A stretch of DNA of 48,810 bases from Ilumatobacteraceae bacterium (GCA_025463265.1 JAOBWH010000091.1:1-48810); one strand, 5' to 3'; counted from the stretch's first letter, positions 7,096 through 18,575 are shown. Program-made: numbers and translations. Notes: generated by a model from the letters alone, not told the origin.

Positions 7096-7874
7096 GCACC
7101 TACGTCGCCATCGGCTCGATCTGCTGGGACGAGGTCGCCGGCGAGCGGCGGCTCGGCGGCAGCGTGCTGTTCTCCGGCCTGGTGGCGCTCGCCGCCGGCT
7201 GGGACGTGCGGGTGATCACGGCGGGGACCGCCGAGCTCGAGGCTGCAGCCCAGGCATCGCTGCCCGGGGTCGAGGTCATCGTGCAGCCCAGCGAGCACGA
7301 CACGGTGATGGCGTTCCCCGCCGACGCCGAGCTCGGGCCGAAGGCGGTGCCCACCGTCGCCGACCCGATCGACATCGCCGCCGCGGCGACGCACCTCGCA
7401 GCGGCCACGGTCGTCCACCTGGCACCGATCATGGGTGAGGTCACTCCGGAGCTGGTGGCGGCGGTGGCATCGGCGCCGTTCATCGGCCTCACCCCGCAGG
7501 GGCTGCTGCGCACCCGCCGACCCGGCACCCACGAGCTCGACCTGCTCGAGCAGCCCGGCACCTGGTGGGCGGACAGCACGAGCGCCGTGGTGCTCAGCGA
7601 GGCCGAGTACGCCCGCATGCCGGGCCTGCGGGCCGGCAGCCGCAGCGCGCTGGCGGTGACGCGCGGTGACCGCGGCTGCCACGGCTGGTGCGACGGCGAG
7701 GAGGTCGACCTCCCGGGTATCGACGTGGGACCCGTGGCCCCCACCGGGACCATCGGGGCCGGCGACGTGTTCGCCAGCGCCTTGTTCCTCGCCCTCGCCC
7801 AGGGCCTGCCGTTCGCTGAGGCGATGGACCGGGCGAACCGACGCGCCGCAGCGCACGTCGCCACCCGCCCCTGA
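7092..7874 (+). CDS. PfkB family carbohydrate kinase
   Basis: Ribokinase-like sugar or nucleoside kinase of 260 residues, shorter than the usual 300 or so. The C-terminal PfkB signature is present as PTGTIGAGDVFAS (about 217-229), whose GAGD aspartate is the catalytic base. The N-terminal Gly-rich substrate loop appears as ERRLGGSVLFSGLVAL. The start is GTG at 7092, sharing GTGA with the stop of the preceding BadF-type kinase. This coupling suggests that the two act on the same sugar route, for example amino sugar, inositol or nucleoside salvage. The substrate cannot be told from sequence. Confidence 0.85.
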   Translation: MSTYVAIGSICWDEVAGERRLGGSVLFSGLVALAAGWDVRVITAGTAELEAAAQASLPGVEVIVQPSEHDTVMAFPADAELGPKAVPTVADPIDIAAAATHLAAATVVHLAPIMGEVTPELVAAVASAPFIGLTPQGLLRTRRPGTHELDLLEQPGTWWADSTSAVVLSEAEYARMPGLRAGSRSALAVTRGDRGCHGWCDGEEVDLPGIDVGPVAPTGTIGAGDVFASALFLALAQGLPFAEAMDRANRRAAAHVATRP

Positions 7875-7967
7875 CGCGACCGGGTCGCTCGCGGCCCGGA
7901 GCGGGGCTCGGACGACCCGGAGGTGCGAGATGGCGCACCGGACCTGACGATGCGTCAGAATCAGGCG

Positions 7968-8861
7968 GTGCAGTTCACCCTCGCCCTCGCCATGACCCCG
8001 CCGGACCGGGTCCTGCCGCTCGCCCGGGCCGCCGAGGAGGCGGGCTGGGACTCGGTCTGCTTCCCGGATTCGGTCTTCTACCCCGAGGCGGTGTCGGGCG
8101 AGTACCCGTTCACCGCCGACGGCAAGCGGTTCTGGGCGGACGACTCGCCGTTCGTGGACCCGTTCGTCGGCATGCCTGCGGTCGGCGCGGCGACCGAGCG
8201 CGTCGGGCTCTACACCAACGTGATGAAGACGCCGCTGCGCGAACCGCTGCTGGTGGCCAAGAGCATCGGCTCCATCGCCGCCATGTTCCCGGGCCGCATC
8301 GGCATCGGTGTGGGCCTCAGCTGGATCCCCGAGGAGTTCGCCTGGCTCGGCCAGGAGATGAAGACCCGGGGCAAGCGGCTCGACGAGCAGATCGACATCA
8401 TCCGGCTCGTCACCCAGGGCGGCTATGTCGAGTACCACGGCGACCACTACGACTTCGACCGGCTGCGGATGGAGCCCCCCGCCCCCGCCGAGCACCCCAT
8501 CCCGGTGTACGTCGGTGGCCACAGCGACGCCGGCATCCGCCGTGCGGCCCGGGTCGGCGACGGCTGGATCGGCGCCCAGGCATCGGCCGAGGAGATCGGC
8601 GGCCACATCGCCCGCCTGCGCGCCGCGCTGGATGCGGAAGGCCGGTCCGGCGAGCCGTTCGAGATCAAGGCGACCCCCATGGTGCCGGCGACCGTGGACG
8701 AGATGGCCGGGCTCGCCGCCGCCGGTCTCACCGACGTGATCACCGTCCCGTGGTTCTTCCGGCCTGGGGACGTCACCGACCTCCAGCACCAGCTCGACAG
8801 CATCGCCTGGTTCGCCGAGACCGTCATCTGCCCCCTTCGAGATCTGGAGATCGCGTCGTGA
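7968..8861 (+). CDS. LLM class F420-dependent oxidoreductase
   Basis: Luciferase-like TIM-barrel monooxygenase or reductase of 297 residues, probably using coenzyme F420, which is common in actinobacteria. Typical segments are AARAAEEAGWDSVCFPDS near the start, PGRIGIGVGLSW in the middle, and PIPVYVGGHSDAGIRRAARVGDGWI later. I chose the GTG at 7968 (MQFTLALAM) because a CAGAAT -10-like box ends 6 nt before it, as in the many leaderless genes here; ATG 7950 would add only six residues. The stop overlaps the GTG of the SnoaL-like gene by 4 bp. Natural substrate is unknown. Confidence 0.85.
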   Translation: MQFTLALAMTPPDRVLPLARAAEEAGWDSVCFPDSVFYPEAVSGEYPFTADGKRFWADDSPFVDPFVGMPAVGAATERVGLYTNVMKTPLREPLLVAKSIGSIAAMFPGRIGIGVGLSWIPEEFAWLGQEMKTRGKRLDEQIDIIRLVTQGGYVEYHGDHYDFDRLRMEPPAPAEHPIPVYVGGHSDAGIRRAARVGDGWIGAQASAEEIGGHIARLRAALDAEGRSGEPFEIKATPMVPATVDEMAGLAAAGLTDVITVPWFFRPGDVTDLQHQLDSIAWFAETVICPLRDLEIAS

Positions 8862-9304
8862 CCACCTTCGACTACCTCGACCTCCCGCATCCGGGCGACG
8901 ACGACCGCTCCGCCCGGGCCGCCTCGCTCCGGTCGCGTGCGTTCGTGCAGGCCGGCGACCGCGAGGGTTGGCTGGGCCTCTTCGCCGAGGGCGCGGTGGT
9001 GCAGGACCCCGTCGGCCCGTCGTTCCTCGACGAGCGCGGCGAGGGCCACCACGGTCGGGAGGGCATCGGCCGGTTCTGGGACGAGGTCATCTCCACCAAC
9101 CCGGTGCGGATGGACATCGTCTCGTCGCACGCGGGCGGCGACGAGGTGGCCAACTACCTCACCATCACGACCACGTTCCCGGACGGGTCGAGCGTGGCCG
9201 GTGAGATGGTCGCCATCTACCAGGTCGACGAGGCCGGCAAGGTCCAGAGCCTTCGGGCCTTCTGGGAGGTCGACCAGCTCCGCTTCACCGCCGCCCCGGC
9301 CTGA
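8858..9304 (+). CDS. SnoaL-like / nuclear transport factor 2-like protein
   Basis: A 148-residue alpha+beta-barrel protein of the SnoaL/ketosteroid isomerase-like fold. Helix SLRSRAFVQAGDREGWLGLFAEGAVVQDP is the typical start of this fold; later come GREGIGRFWDEVI and LRAFWEVDQLRF. Proteins of this fold are isomerases, hydrolases or binding proteins and are often encoded beside oxidoreductases. The GTG at 8858 overlaps the stop of the F420-type oxidoreductase (GTGA), which supports joint expression and perhaps action on a shared ligand. No catalytic assignment is possible. Confidence 0.8.
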   Translation: MTTFDYLDLPHPGDDDRSARAASLRSRAFVQAGDREGWLGLFAEGAVVQDPVGPSFLDERGEGHHGREGIGRFWDEVISTNPVRMDIVSSHAGGDEVANYLTITTTFPDGSSVAGEMVAIYQVDEAGKVQSLRAFWEVDQLRFTAAPA

Positions 9305-9315
9305 GCGGACGCCCG

Positions 9316-9782
9316 CTACGTCGCTGGCGGAGGGTCCGCCTCCGGGTCCGGTCCGCCGTCGGCGAGCGCCTCGGTGCGCGCCAGACGGAGCCGGCGCTGG
9401 CGCACGATCTCGAGCGTGAGCAGGCCGCACATCCCGAACACGATGGTGCCGGCACCGATGGCGCCGCGCTGGAGCGACTCCGGGCTGCACCACGACCCGG
9501 TGAGGAGGCCGTCCTGCTGGAACCCGTCCTCGCCCGGGGCGTAGTTGAGCCAATCGCTGCTCTCCCCGTGGATCGCATCGAGCAGGGGCGGCTCGCACCG
9601 GCCCTCGACGGGCCCCTCGGCGACGAAGAACCCGGAGCTCCCGAGGCTGACGTCGATCTCGGTGGAGTAGGGCAGCAGCAGCAGCGCAGCGCCCACGAGC
9701 ACGATCGCAGCCATCACCCCGACCGCGACCCGGTGAGGGGTGACCGTGCGCCGCTTCGGCTCCGGAACGGGGTCGGCGTCGC

Positions 9783-9786
<4 letters not shown>
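9316..9786 (-). CDS. Small two-helix membrane protein downstream of leuS
   Basis: Unrecognised 156-residue membrane protein. A charged N-terminus ([16 protein letters not shown]) precedes a first helix ([19 protein letters not shown], about 20-38); an outside loop of about 65 residues holds two cysteines (GRCEPP and GSWCSP) that could form a disulfide; a second helix follows ([19 protein letters not shown]), then an Arg-rich stop-transfer and an acidic Pro-rich tail. The GTG start at 9786 overlaps the leuS stop by 4 bp, so it is expressed with leuS. That link is probably a matter of shared transcription rather than function. Confidence 0.7.
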
Positions 9787-12602
<2,816 letters not shown>

Positions 12603-12926
12603 CGCGTCACGGTACCTGTCGTCTCGATCCGCCCCGAAGCCCGATCGGCTGCGCTCGGGCCCGGGCCGTCCCTCGTCGTCCGGGGGAAACGTTCAACGTC
12701 GCAGCCCGCCGGCCGATACGAGGGGAGCGCTTCGAGATCATCCCGTCACCGGGCCGGTCCCGTGGCCAGCACTCGGTGGCGCCCCGTTGGATGCCCGCCG
12801 CACACCGCCTCCGACAGCGTGGTCGGGGGCGGTGCCGCGTCGAGCCCTCGAACCCGGACCCGGTCCGGTCCCGGTCCTTCATCGTCGGGGGCGCGATACC
12901 GTCGAGCGGTCGACCCGGAGGAACTG
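12603..12926. other. Divergent intergenic region between leuS and the anti-sigma-like gene
   Basis: 324 bp without a credible gene; frames on both strands are Arg/Pro-rich artefacts. It holds the leuS -10 box on the minus strand and, on the plus strand, a TACCGT box at about 12897 followed by ribosome site GGAGGAA (12917-12923) for the gene at 12927. An imperfect GC-rich inverted repeat (ACCCGGACCCGGTCCGG near 12853) precedes that box. Confidence 0.6.
12609..12614 (-). promoter_or_regulatory. -10 box of leuS, leaderless
   Basis: TACCGT (minus strand) ends 6 nt before the leuS ATG, and no purine-rich ribosome site lies between. The spacing matches about ten other starts in this window and predicts a transcript that begins at or next to the ATG. 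Confidence 0.5.
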
Positions 12927-13310
12927 ATGGCACCCACCCCGCGCCCCGTTGAGCTGAACCTTCCGGCGGACCCCCGTCTGCTGCGCGTGGCGCGCCTCAC
13001 CGTGGCCTCGGTGGCCGCCGACCTGCCGCTGACGCTCGAGGACGTCGAGGACCTGCGCATCGCGGTCGACGAGCTGGCGGCGCTCGCCATCGACGGTTGC
13101 GGTCCCGACGCAACCTTGCAGCTGCAGATCGCCGCCGACGAGCGGGCGGTCACCGTCGTCGGCCGCGTCGCCGGCGCCGGACCCTTCCCGCCGATGCACC
13201 CGGTGGCGGCCGAGCTCATCGCCATGGTCGCCGTGGACCACGAGATGGGGTCCGACGGTGACGACCGGACCTTCCGCTTCACGAAGCGCGTCCAGGTCCC
13301 CACCTCGTGA
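12927..13310 (+). CDS. RsbW-like anti-sigma factor, GHKL fold with degenerate ATP site
   Basis: A 127-residue protein resembling the HATPase-type anti-sigma factors of the SigB/SigF system, and directly ahead of such a sigma gene with a 4-bp overlap (GTGA at 13307). The helix LTLEDVEDLRIAVDELAALAI matches the N-box region, but the usual Asn after the acidic residue is Ala, and no DxGxG box is visible in the GRVAGAGPFPP segment. It may hold the sigma factor without ATP-dependent kinase activity. The ATG at 12927 has a strong ribosome site, GGAGGAACTG. Its targets should be the sigma factor and the STAS protein encoded beyond it. Family call is moderate; function rests on context. Confidence 0.7.
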   Translation: MAPTPRPVELNLPADPRLLRVARLTVASVAADLPLTLEDVEDLRIAVDELAALAIDGCGPDATLQLQIAADERAVTVVGRVAGAGPFPPMHPVAAELIAMVAVDHEMGSDGDDRTFRFTKRVQVPTS

Positions 13311-14083
13311 CGGGTGCCGACACGACGGGCGCCGCAGCCGACGAGGTCCGCGAACAGCTCCAGCGGTACCGGGCCACCTCCGATCGCGGGGTCCGCAACG
13401 AGATCATCGAGCGCCACCGCTCGCTGGCCGACGGGGTGGCACGCCGCTACGCGTCGCGGGGCATCGCCGTCGAAGACCTGCGCCAGACGGCGCTCCTCGC
13501 GATGGTGCGCGCCCTCGAGCGGTTCGATCCGAGCCACGGAGCGAGCTTCGCCACGTTCGCCAGCCGCACCATGGAGGGCGAGCTCAAGCGCGCGCTGCGC
13601 GACCGCTCCTGGACCGTGCGCCCGCCGCGGGCCGCTCAGGAGCGGTACCTCCAGCTCCGGGGGCGCGAGGAGCAGATGACGCACCGTCTGGGGCGGGCGC
13701 CCACCGTCGCCGAACTGGCCGAGGCCATGGAGGTCACGGTCGACGAGGTGCTGGAGGCGGTGGAGGCATCGGGCGCCCGATCGGCGGCGCCCCTCACCCG
13801 CGTCAGCGACGACGGCGACGAGACCGAGGCCGACTCGCTCCTCGGGACCGACGAGCGCGGGTTCGGCGGGGTGGACGACCAGCTGCTGATCGCGGGTCTC
13901 CTCGACCAGCTCGACGATCGGTCGCGCGCGGTGATCGAGCTGCGGTTCTACGAGCGGCTCGGCCAGGAGGAGATCGCCCAGCGCCTCGGCATCAGCCAGT
14001 CGTACCTGTCCCGGCTCCTGCGCAGGATCCTGGTGGACCTCCGCGGGCACCTCGACGAGGGCGGTGCTACTCGACCGCGATGA
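13307..14083 (+). CDS. Sigma-70 family factor, SigB/SigF/WhiG-type group 3
   Basis: Alternative sigma factor of 258 residues. Region 2 is ASRGIAVEDLRQTALLAMVRA followed by RFDPSHGASFATFASRTMEGELKR; region 3 is MTHRLGRAPTVAELAEAMEV; region 4 is DDRSRAVIELRFYERLGQEEIAQ with helix-turn-helix ISQSYLSRLLRRIL. This is the general-stress/sporulation subgroup. It starts at GTG 13307, overlapping the anti-sigma-like gene, so the pair is made together. Its 3' end overlaps the convergent STAS gene by 17 bp. A promoter of the type expected for such a factor is present at 5642-5667. Confidence 0.9.
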   Translation: MTGADTTGAAADEVREQLQRYRATSDRGVRNEIIERHRSLADGVARRYASRGIAVEDLRQTALLAMVRALERFDPSHGASFATFASRTMEGELKRALRDRSWTVRPPRAAQERYLQLRGREEQMTHRLGRAPTVAELAEAMEVTVDEVLEAVEASGARSAAPLTRVSDDGDETEADSLLGTDERGFGGVDDQLLIAGLLDQLDDRSRAVIELRFYERLGQEEIAQRLGISQSYLSRLLRRILVDLRGHLDEGGATRPR

Positions 14084-14399
14084 GCTCGGTGAGCCCGGTG
14101 ACCTCGAGCACCCGGCGGATGTTGCTGCTCGGCGCGCGCAGGACGAGCGACGCCGACCGGGCCCGCAGGGCGTCGTTGGCCGCCACGAGGGACCGCAGTC
14201 CCGACGAGTCGAGGAACGTGATCCCGGCCAGGTCGAGCACGACGCTGCGGACACCGGCGTCGGCGATCAGCTCCCGGAGGTGCGCATCGAGCTCCGGCGC
14301 GGTGGCCGGATCCAGCTCGCCGGTGAGGGCGAGCGTGGTCTCCGGTCCAGAGCGCGCTGCGATGTCGAGCAGCGAGCGGCGCGGGGCATCGTCGGTCAC
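14067..14399 (-). CDS. STAS-domain anti-sigma factor antagonist
   Basis: A 110-residue STAS protein like SpoIIAA/RsbV, which releases a sigma factor by binding its anti-sigma partner. The core is SVVLDLAGITFLDSSGLRSL, whose DSSG serine is the usual phosphorylation site, followed by LVLRAPSSNIRRVLEVTGL. I chose GTG 14399 because the domain starts soon after it and a TAGTCT box ends 7 nt upstream; the longer upstream frame is Arg/Ser-rich noise. It faces the sigma gene and overlaps it by 17 bp, an unusual layout, since such genes are usually co-directional. Confidence 0.85.
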   Translation of the reverse strand: MTDDAPRRSLLDIAARSGPETTLALTGELDPATAPELDAHLRELIADAGVRSVVLDLAGITFLDSSGLRSLVAANDALRARSASLVLRAPSSNIRRVLEVTGLTELIAVE

Positions 14400-14704
14400 G
14401 AGCAGGAGACTAGCCCGGGGAGCGGCCTGGACCGCTTTGGGTCGCGTGGCTCGGACGACGCGAATCGACCGCCGACGTACCGCCGCTCCAGCGGGCTCCG
14501 ACGCAGACGGGGGCGCTGCCCCGCACCGAGACCGAGCCTGGACCCCTCGTGCTGGGGTCCTCGCCCCGGTGGCGGTGGAGTGGCTTCGTCCTGCTCGGCC
14601 GCCGGAGCCGTGTGATCCGCCGCTGAGCTGGGTGGAGGCGATCGCCCCCGCCCACCTGCGCCCGTCCGGCGTGACTGTCACTGGACCTGCGTAGGTTGGG
14701 CGGC
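14400..14704. other. Divergent intergenic region between the STAS and helicase genes
   Basis: 305 bp with no convincing gene. It holds two leaderless-type promoters: TAGTCT (14407-14412, minus strand) ending 7 nt before the STAS GTG, and TAGGTT (14692-14697, plus strand) ending 7 nt before the helicase GTG. No repeat or RNA structure stands out in the middle. Confidence 0.55.
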
Positions 14705-17560
14705 GTGCCCGTACCTGGACCTGTCGCCCTCGGTCGCGGCGTCGTCATCAACGCCGGCGACGCCATCCCCGCCCCATGGATGAGCGCGCCCGTCGTCACG
14801 GTCGACGAGGCGGCGCTCGCCGCCCCCGCCACGGTGGTCGGAGCGCTGCACCGAGCGTGGGCGGACCGCACGCCGGTCGTCGTGGAGCTGGCGGTCGACC
14901 CCGCACGGTTCCGCGAGCCGGCGGCCATCGCCGATGAGCCGTGGTCGCTCGAGGCCGACGTGGAGCCGTGGTTCGACCGGCTGCACTTCCTGGTGTGGGC
15001 CAACACGTACGACGCCCGCTCGGGCACCTTGATCTGGTGGTGGGGACGCAAGGCGGTTCGTGCCGGGGCCACCGATGCGCCGGAGGGCGAAGCGGATGTG
15101 GTGCTGGCGGACGGCCGGGCGGCCTGGGTCGATGGCGGGCCGCGCCGGCCGTGGGCGCCCGAGCTGGTGGCCGGCCACCCCGTGGTGCACTCCGAGGCGG
15201 TGGAGCTGGGCCGCCTCGCCACCGGCCCGGACCCGGTGGAGCCCGGCGCAGACCTGGCGCCCGACCAGCTCGCGGCGGTCGCCCACCTCAGCGGCCCGGC
15301 TCGGGTCATCGCCCCGGCAGGATCGGGCAAGACGCGGGTGCTCACCGAGCGGCTCCGCCACCTGCTCGGCGACCGCGGCTGGGAGCGCGACGCGGTGCTG
15401 GCCGTCGCGTACAACAAGGAGGCCCAGCTGGAGCTGGAGCGGCGGACGTCGGCGTTCCGGCCCCGGGTTCGCACGCTCAACTCGCTCGGCCTGTGGGTGG
15501 TCACCCAGCACCTGGGCCGGGCACCCGCCCTGCTCGAGGAGCGCGACTGCCGCCGGCTGGTGGAGTCGCTCTTGCCCGGGCGGCGCCGTCAGCGGGCCAA
15601 CACGGACCCCATCGGCCCGTACCTGGAGGCGCTCGGCCTGGTGCGCCTGGGACTGCGATCGCCCCGGTCGGTCGAGGAGTCGCGCGATGACGTCGACGGC
15701 TTGAGCGAGATCTTCGCCCCGTACCGCGAGCAGCTCCAGTCCCGGGGGGCGGTCGACTTCGACGATCAGATCTACGCCGCGATCGGCGCGCTCCTCACCG
15801 ATGGACCGTTCCGCCGGTCCATGCAGCAGCAGTGCCGCCACCTGCTGGTCGACGAGTTCCAGGACCTCACGCCCGCCCACGTGCTGCTGCTGCGGCTGCT
15901 CGCCCTCCCGGCACTCGACGTGTTCGGCGTGGGTGACGACGACCAGGTCATCTACGGCCACGTCGGCGCCGACCCGGCCTACCTCATCGACTACGACGCC
16001 CTGTTCCCGGGGGCGGCCTCGCACCCGCTCACGGTGAACTACCGCTGCCCGGTCGAGGTGGTCGACGGCGCCCGCACCCTGCTCGGCTACAACCGGCGCC
16101 GGGTCGCCAAGGAGATCGTCGCCGGCCCCACCGCGGACCCCACCCAGGGGAGTCTCCGCACGGTCGAGCACGGCCCGGACCAAGGTGCGGCCACCACCGT
16201 GTCGGTGATCCAGGAGTGGCTGGCCGACGGGACGGTCGCGCCCGCCTCCATCGCCGTGCTCGCCCGCGTGAACTCACTGCTGCTCGCACCGCAGGTGGCG
16301 CTGGCCGAGGCCGGTGTGCCGCTCAGCTCGGTGCTGCGCCCCGAGGTGCTCGAGCGCACGGGGCTGCGCGCTGCGCTGGCCTACCTCCGACTGGCGGTGT
16401 CGGGCGACGCCATGAGCCCACGCGACATCGTGGAGATCATGCGCCGCCCCACCCGCGGGCTGCCCCAGTGGTTCCCGGACCGGCTGGAGCGGCGGACCTC
16501 GTGGTCACCGGCGCAGCTGCGGACCATCGCGGACCAGGTCCCGGACAAGGAGGCGGCCAAGGTCCTCCACCTCGCCGATGACCTCGCCCTGGTGGCGGGA
16601 TCGGCTCGTGGCGGCACCACCCGGTCCATCCTCGAACTGGTTCGCGACCAGATCGGGCTCGGGTCGGCGATGTCGATGCTGGACCAGACGGGCGCTGCGC
16701 AGGGGTCGAGCCACCTCGACGACCTCGAGGGGCTGCTCGGTGTGGCCGACCTCCACCCGGATCCCGCCGGATTCGAGCCGTGGCTCCGGGGTCTCTTCGG
16801 CCGGGAGCGGGACCCCGACGGCGTGATCCTGTCGACGATCCACCGGGTCAAGGGTCGGGAGTGGGACCGCGTCCTGCTCTTCGGCGTGTCCGACGGCGTC
16901 ATGCCCCACCGCCTCGCCGAGGACCGGGAGGAGGAGCGCCGCGTCCTCCACGTCGGTGTCACCCGAGGCCGCCACCGGGTCGCCGTGCTGACCGACGCCA
17001 CCCGGCCGTCGCCGTTCCTCGGGGAGCTCGACGGCACGGCCCCGGTCCGCTCCGAACGCTCGGCGCCGGCGCCTCGTGGCAGCGTCGACCCGCTGTTCAA
17101 GAAGGGCCCGGCGGTCAAGGGCAAGGCCGCGCGCGCTGCGGTCGATGGCGTCGCCGCCGAGCACGGCCGCACGTTGAAGGTCCTGGGCGGCTACGAGGGC
17201 ACGGTGGAATCCGTCGATGGACGGTCAGCCAAGCTCGCTCTGGTCGGGGGTGGGTCCCTCACCGTCCGCTTCGGCGAGCGGGTCGACCACGACGGGCGGA
17301 CGGCCCCGCTCGCACCACCCACGGAGCTGTGGGGGCCGGCCGCTGCGGCCGAGGCGGCGCTGCGGGCCTGGCGCACCAAGCGGGCCAAGGCCGATGCCGT
17401 CCCGCCGTACGTGGTGCTGAGCGATGCCCACCTCCGTGGCATCGCCCTGGCTCAGCCCACCGACGCCGCCGGACTCGTGGCCTGCGACGGCATCGGCCCC
17501 ACCAAGCTCGACCGCTACGGCGACGACATCCTGGCCATCCTCGACACCGTGGAGGCCTGA
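14705..17560 (+). CDS. UvrD/Rep-type superfamily 1 DNA helicase with HRDC domain and long N-terminal extension
   Basis: 3'-5' DNA helicase for repair or recombination. In 951 residues: an unfamiliar N-terminal region (1-190) with EPWFDRLHFLVWANTYDARSG; Walker A APAGSGKT (203-210); the DFDDQIY segment; Walker B VDEFQDLTP (from 382); GVGDDDQVIYG (motif III, about 408); TVNYRCP (motif IV); STIHRVKGREWD (from about 710, motif V); HVGVTRGR (from about 749, motif VI); and an HRDC-like domain at about 875-948. The C-terminus recalls actinobacterial UvrD2, but UvrD2 lacks such a front extension. GTG 14705 is chosen because TAGGTT ends 7 nt upstream. It converges on the oxidoreductase gene with a 4-bp gap. 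Confidence 0.9.
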   Translation: MPVPGPVALGRGVVINAGDAIPAPWMSAPVVTVDEAALAAPATVVGALHRAWADRTPVVVELAVDPARFREPAAIADEPWSLEADVEPWFDRLHFLVWANTYDARSGTLIWWWGRKAVRAGATDAPEGEADVVLADGRAAWVDGGPRRPWAPELVAGHPVVHSEAVELGRLATGPDPVEPGADLAPDQLAAVAHLSGPARVIAPAGSGKTRVLTERLRHLLGDRGWERDAVLAVAYNKEAQLELERRTSAFRPRVRTLNSLGLWVVTQHLGRAPALLEERDCRRLVESLLPGRRRQRANTDPIGPYLEALGLVRLGLRSPRSVEESRDDVDGLSEIFAPYREQLQSRGAVDFDDQIYAAIGALLTDGPFRRSMQQQCRHLLVDEFQDLTPAHVLLLRLLALPALDVFGVGDDDQVIYGHVGADPAYLIDYDALFPGAASHPLTVNYRCPVEVVDGARTLLGYNRRRVAKEIVAGPTADPTQGSLRTVEHGPDQGAATTVSVIQEWLADGTVAPASIAVLARVNSLLLAPQVALAEAGVPLSSVLRPEVLERTGLRAALAYLRLAVSGDAMSPRDIVEIMRRPTRGLPQWFPDRLERRTSWSPAQLRTIADQVPDKEAAKVLHLADDLALVAGSARGGTTRSILELVRDQIGLGSAMSMLDQTGAAQGSSHLDDLEGLLGVADLHPDPAGFEPWLRGLFGRERDPDGVILSTIHRVKGREWDRVLLFGVSDGVMPHRLAEDREEERRVLHVGVTRGRHRVAVLTDATRPSPFLGELDGTAPVRSERSAPAPRGSVDPLFKKGPAVKGKAARAAVDGVAAEHGRTLKVLGGYEGTVESVDGRSAKLALVGGGSLTVRFGERVDHDGRTAPLAPPTELWGPAAAAEAALRAWRTKRAKADAVPPYVVLSDAHLRGIALAQPTDAAGLVACDGIGPTKLDRYGDDILAILDTVEA

Positions 17561-17564
17561 GGGG

Positions 17565-18575
17565 TCAGGCGGATCGGAGCCGATCGATGGCGGGGGCGAA
17601 CGCGCCCGCCGATGCGGCGTAGGGGGCGTAGAAGCTGATGCGGTCCACCAGGTCGCCGAAGCGGGCGAGCAGCTCGTCGCCCACCTGGTCGGGCTCGGCG
17701 ACCACGGCGAACGTGCGCAGGATCTCGTCGTCGATGAGGGTGCCCATCTGCTTCCACCCGCCCTGCTTCGACAGGGCGTTCAGCTCGGTCTGGAGGTCGC
17801 CCCACCCGTGGTGCTCGAGCACGCCGCGGTACGCGGGCGTCGAACCGTAGAACGCGATCTGCTCCCGCACGCCCTTGGCGGCGGCGGCCATCTCCTCCTC
17901 GCTGGTGCCGGTGACCACGAAGGCGGGGAGCGAGAGCTGGATGTCTGCTCGTGTCCGCCCGCCGGCCGCGAACCCCTCGTCCAGCGCCCGTGTGGTGACC
18001 TCGCGCAGGTACGACTCGGTGGTGAACCCGTGGCACAGCATCCCGTCGCACACCTCGCCGACGACCTTGGTCATCAGCTCGCCGACCGCGGCGAGGAAGA
18101 CCTTGGGGGCGCCGAACTCGTTGGCCCCCGGGTCGAAGAACGGGGTCATGAGGGTGTGCTCGTAGAAGTCGCCCCGGAAGTCCAGCTTGGTGCCCTCCTC
18201 CCAGCTCGCCCAGATGGCCTGCATGGCGAGCACGAACTCGCGCATGCGTGCCGCCGGGTGCGACCACGGCATGGAGAACCGGCGGGTGATGTGGGCCTTG
18301 ATCTGCGAGCCCAGGCCGAGCAGCAGCCGGCCCTCGGCGAAGGCGTTGAGGTTGTACGCCGTCTGGGCGAGGGTCATGGGGGACCGGGCGAAGGCGACGG
18401 CGATGCCCGTGCCCAGCTCGATGCGATCGGTGTGCTCGGCGGCGAGGGTCAGGGCGAGGAACGGGTCGTGGTTCGTCTCGGCGGCCCAGAGCCCGTCGAA
18501 CCCGAGCTCCTCCTGGAGGCGGGCCTGGCCGGCGGCCTTGGCGAGGTCCGACCCGATGCCCCCGTCGACGAGCAT
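17565..18575 (-). CDS. LLM class F420-dependent oxidoreductase, TIGR03617-like
   Basis: Luciferase-like F420-type oxidoreductase of 336 residues. The start MLVDGGIGSDLAKAA, then FDGLWAAETNHDPFLALTLAAEHT, GTGIAVAFARSPMTLAQTAYNL and LLLGLGSQIKAHITRRFSMPW strongly match the actinobacterial TIGR03617 subgroup, which is often found beside acyl-CoA or lipid catabolism genes. Substrate unknown. It is the last gene of a minus-strand operon with a phosphotransferase-like and a PAC2 gene. Its ATG overlaps the stop of an 18-codon ORF (TGATG), and there is no good ribosome site of its own, so its translation probably depends on that small ORF. Confidence 0.88.
   Translation of the reverse strand: MLVDGGIGSDLAKAAGQARLQEELGFDGLWAAETNHDPFLALTLAAEHTDRIELGTGIAVAFARSPMTLAQTAYNLNAFAEGRLLLGLGSQIKAHITRRFSMPWSHPAARMREFVLAMQAIWASWEEGTKLDFRGDFYEHTLMTPFFDPGANEFGAPKVFLAAVGELMTKVVGEVCDGMLCHGFTTESYLREVTTRALDEGFAAGGRTRADIQLSLPAFVVTGTSEEEMAAAAKGVREQIAFYGSTPAYRGVLEHHGWGDLQTELNALSKQGGWKQMGTLIDDEILRTFAVVAEPDQVGDELLARFGDLVDRISFYAPYAASAGAFAPAIDRLRSA

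Noticed and set aside
12603-12926. Hidden structured RNA between leuS and the anti-sigma-like gene
   Set aside because: GC-rich sequence folds readily by chance; no conserved riboswitch or T-box pattern could be seen.
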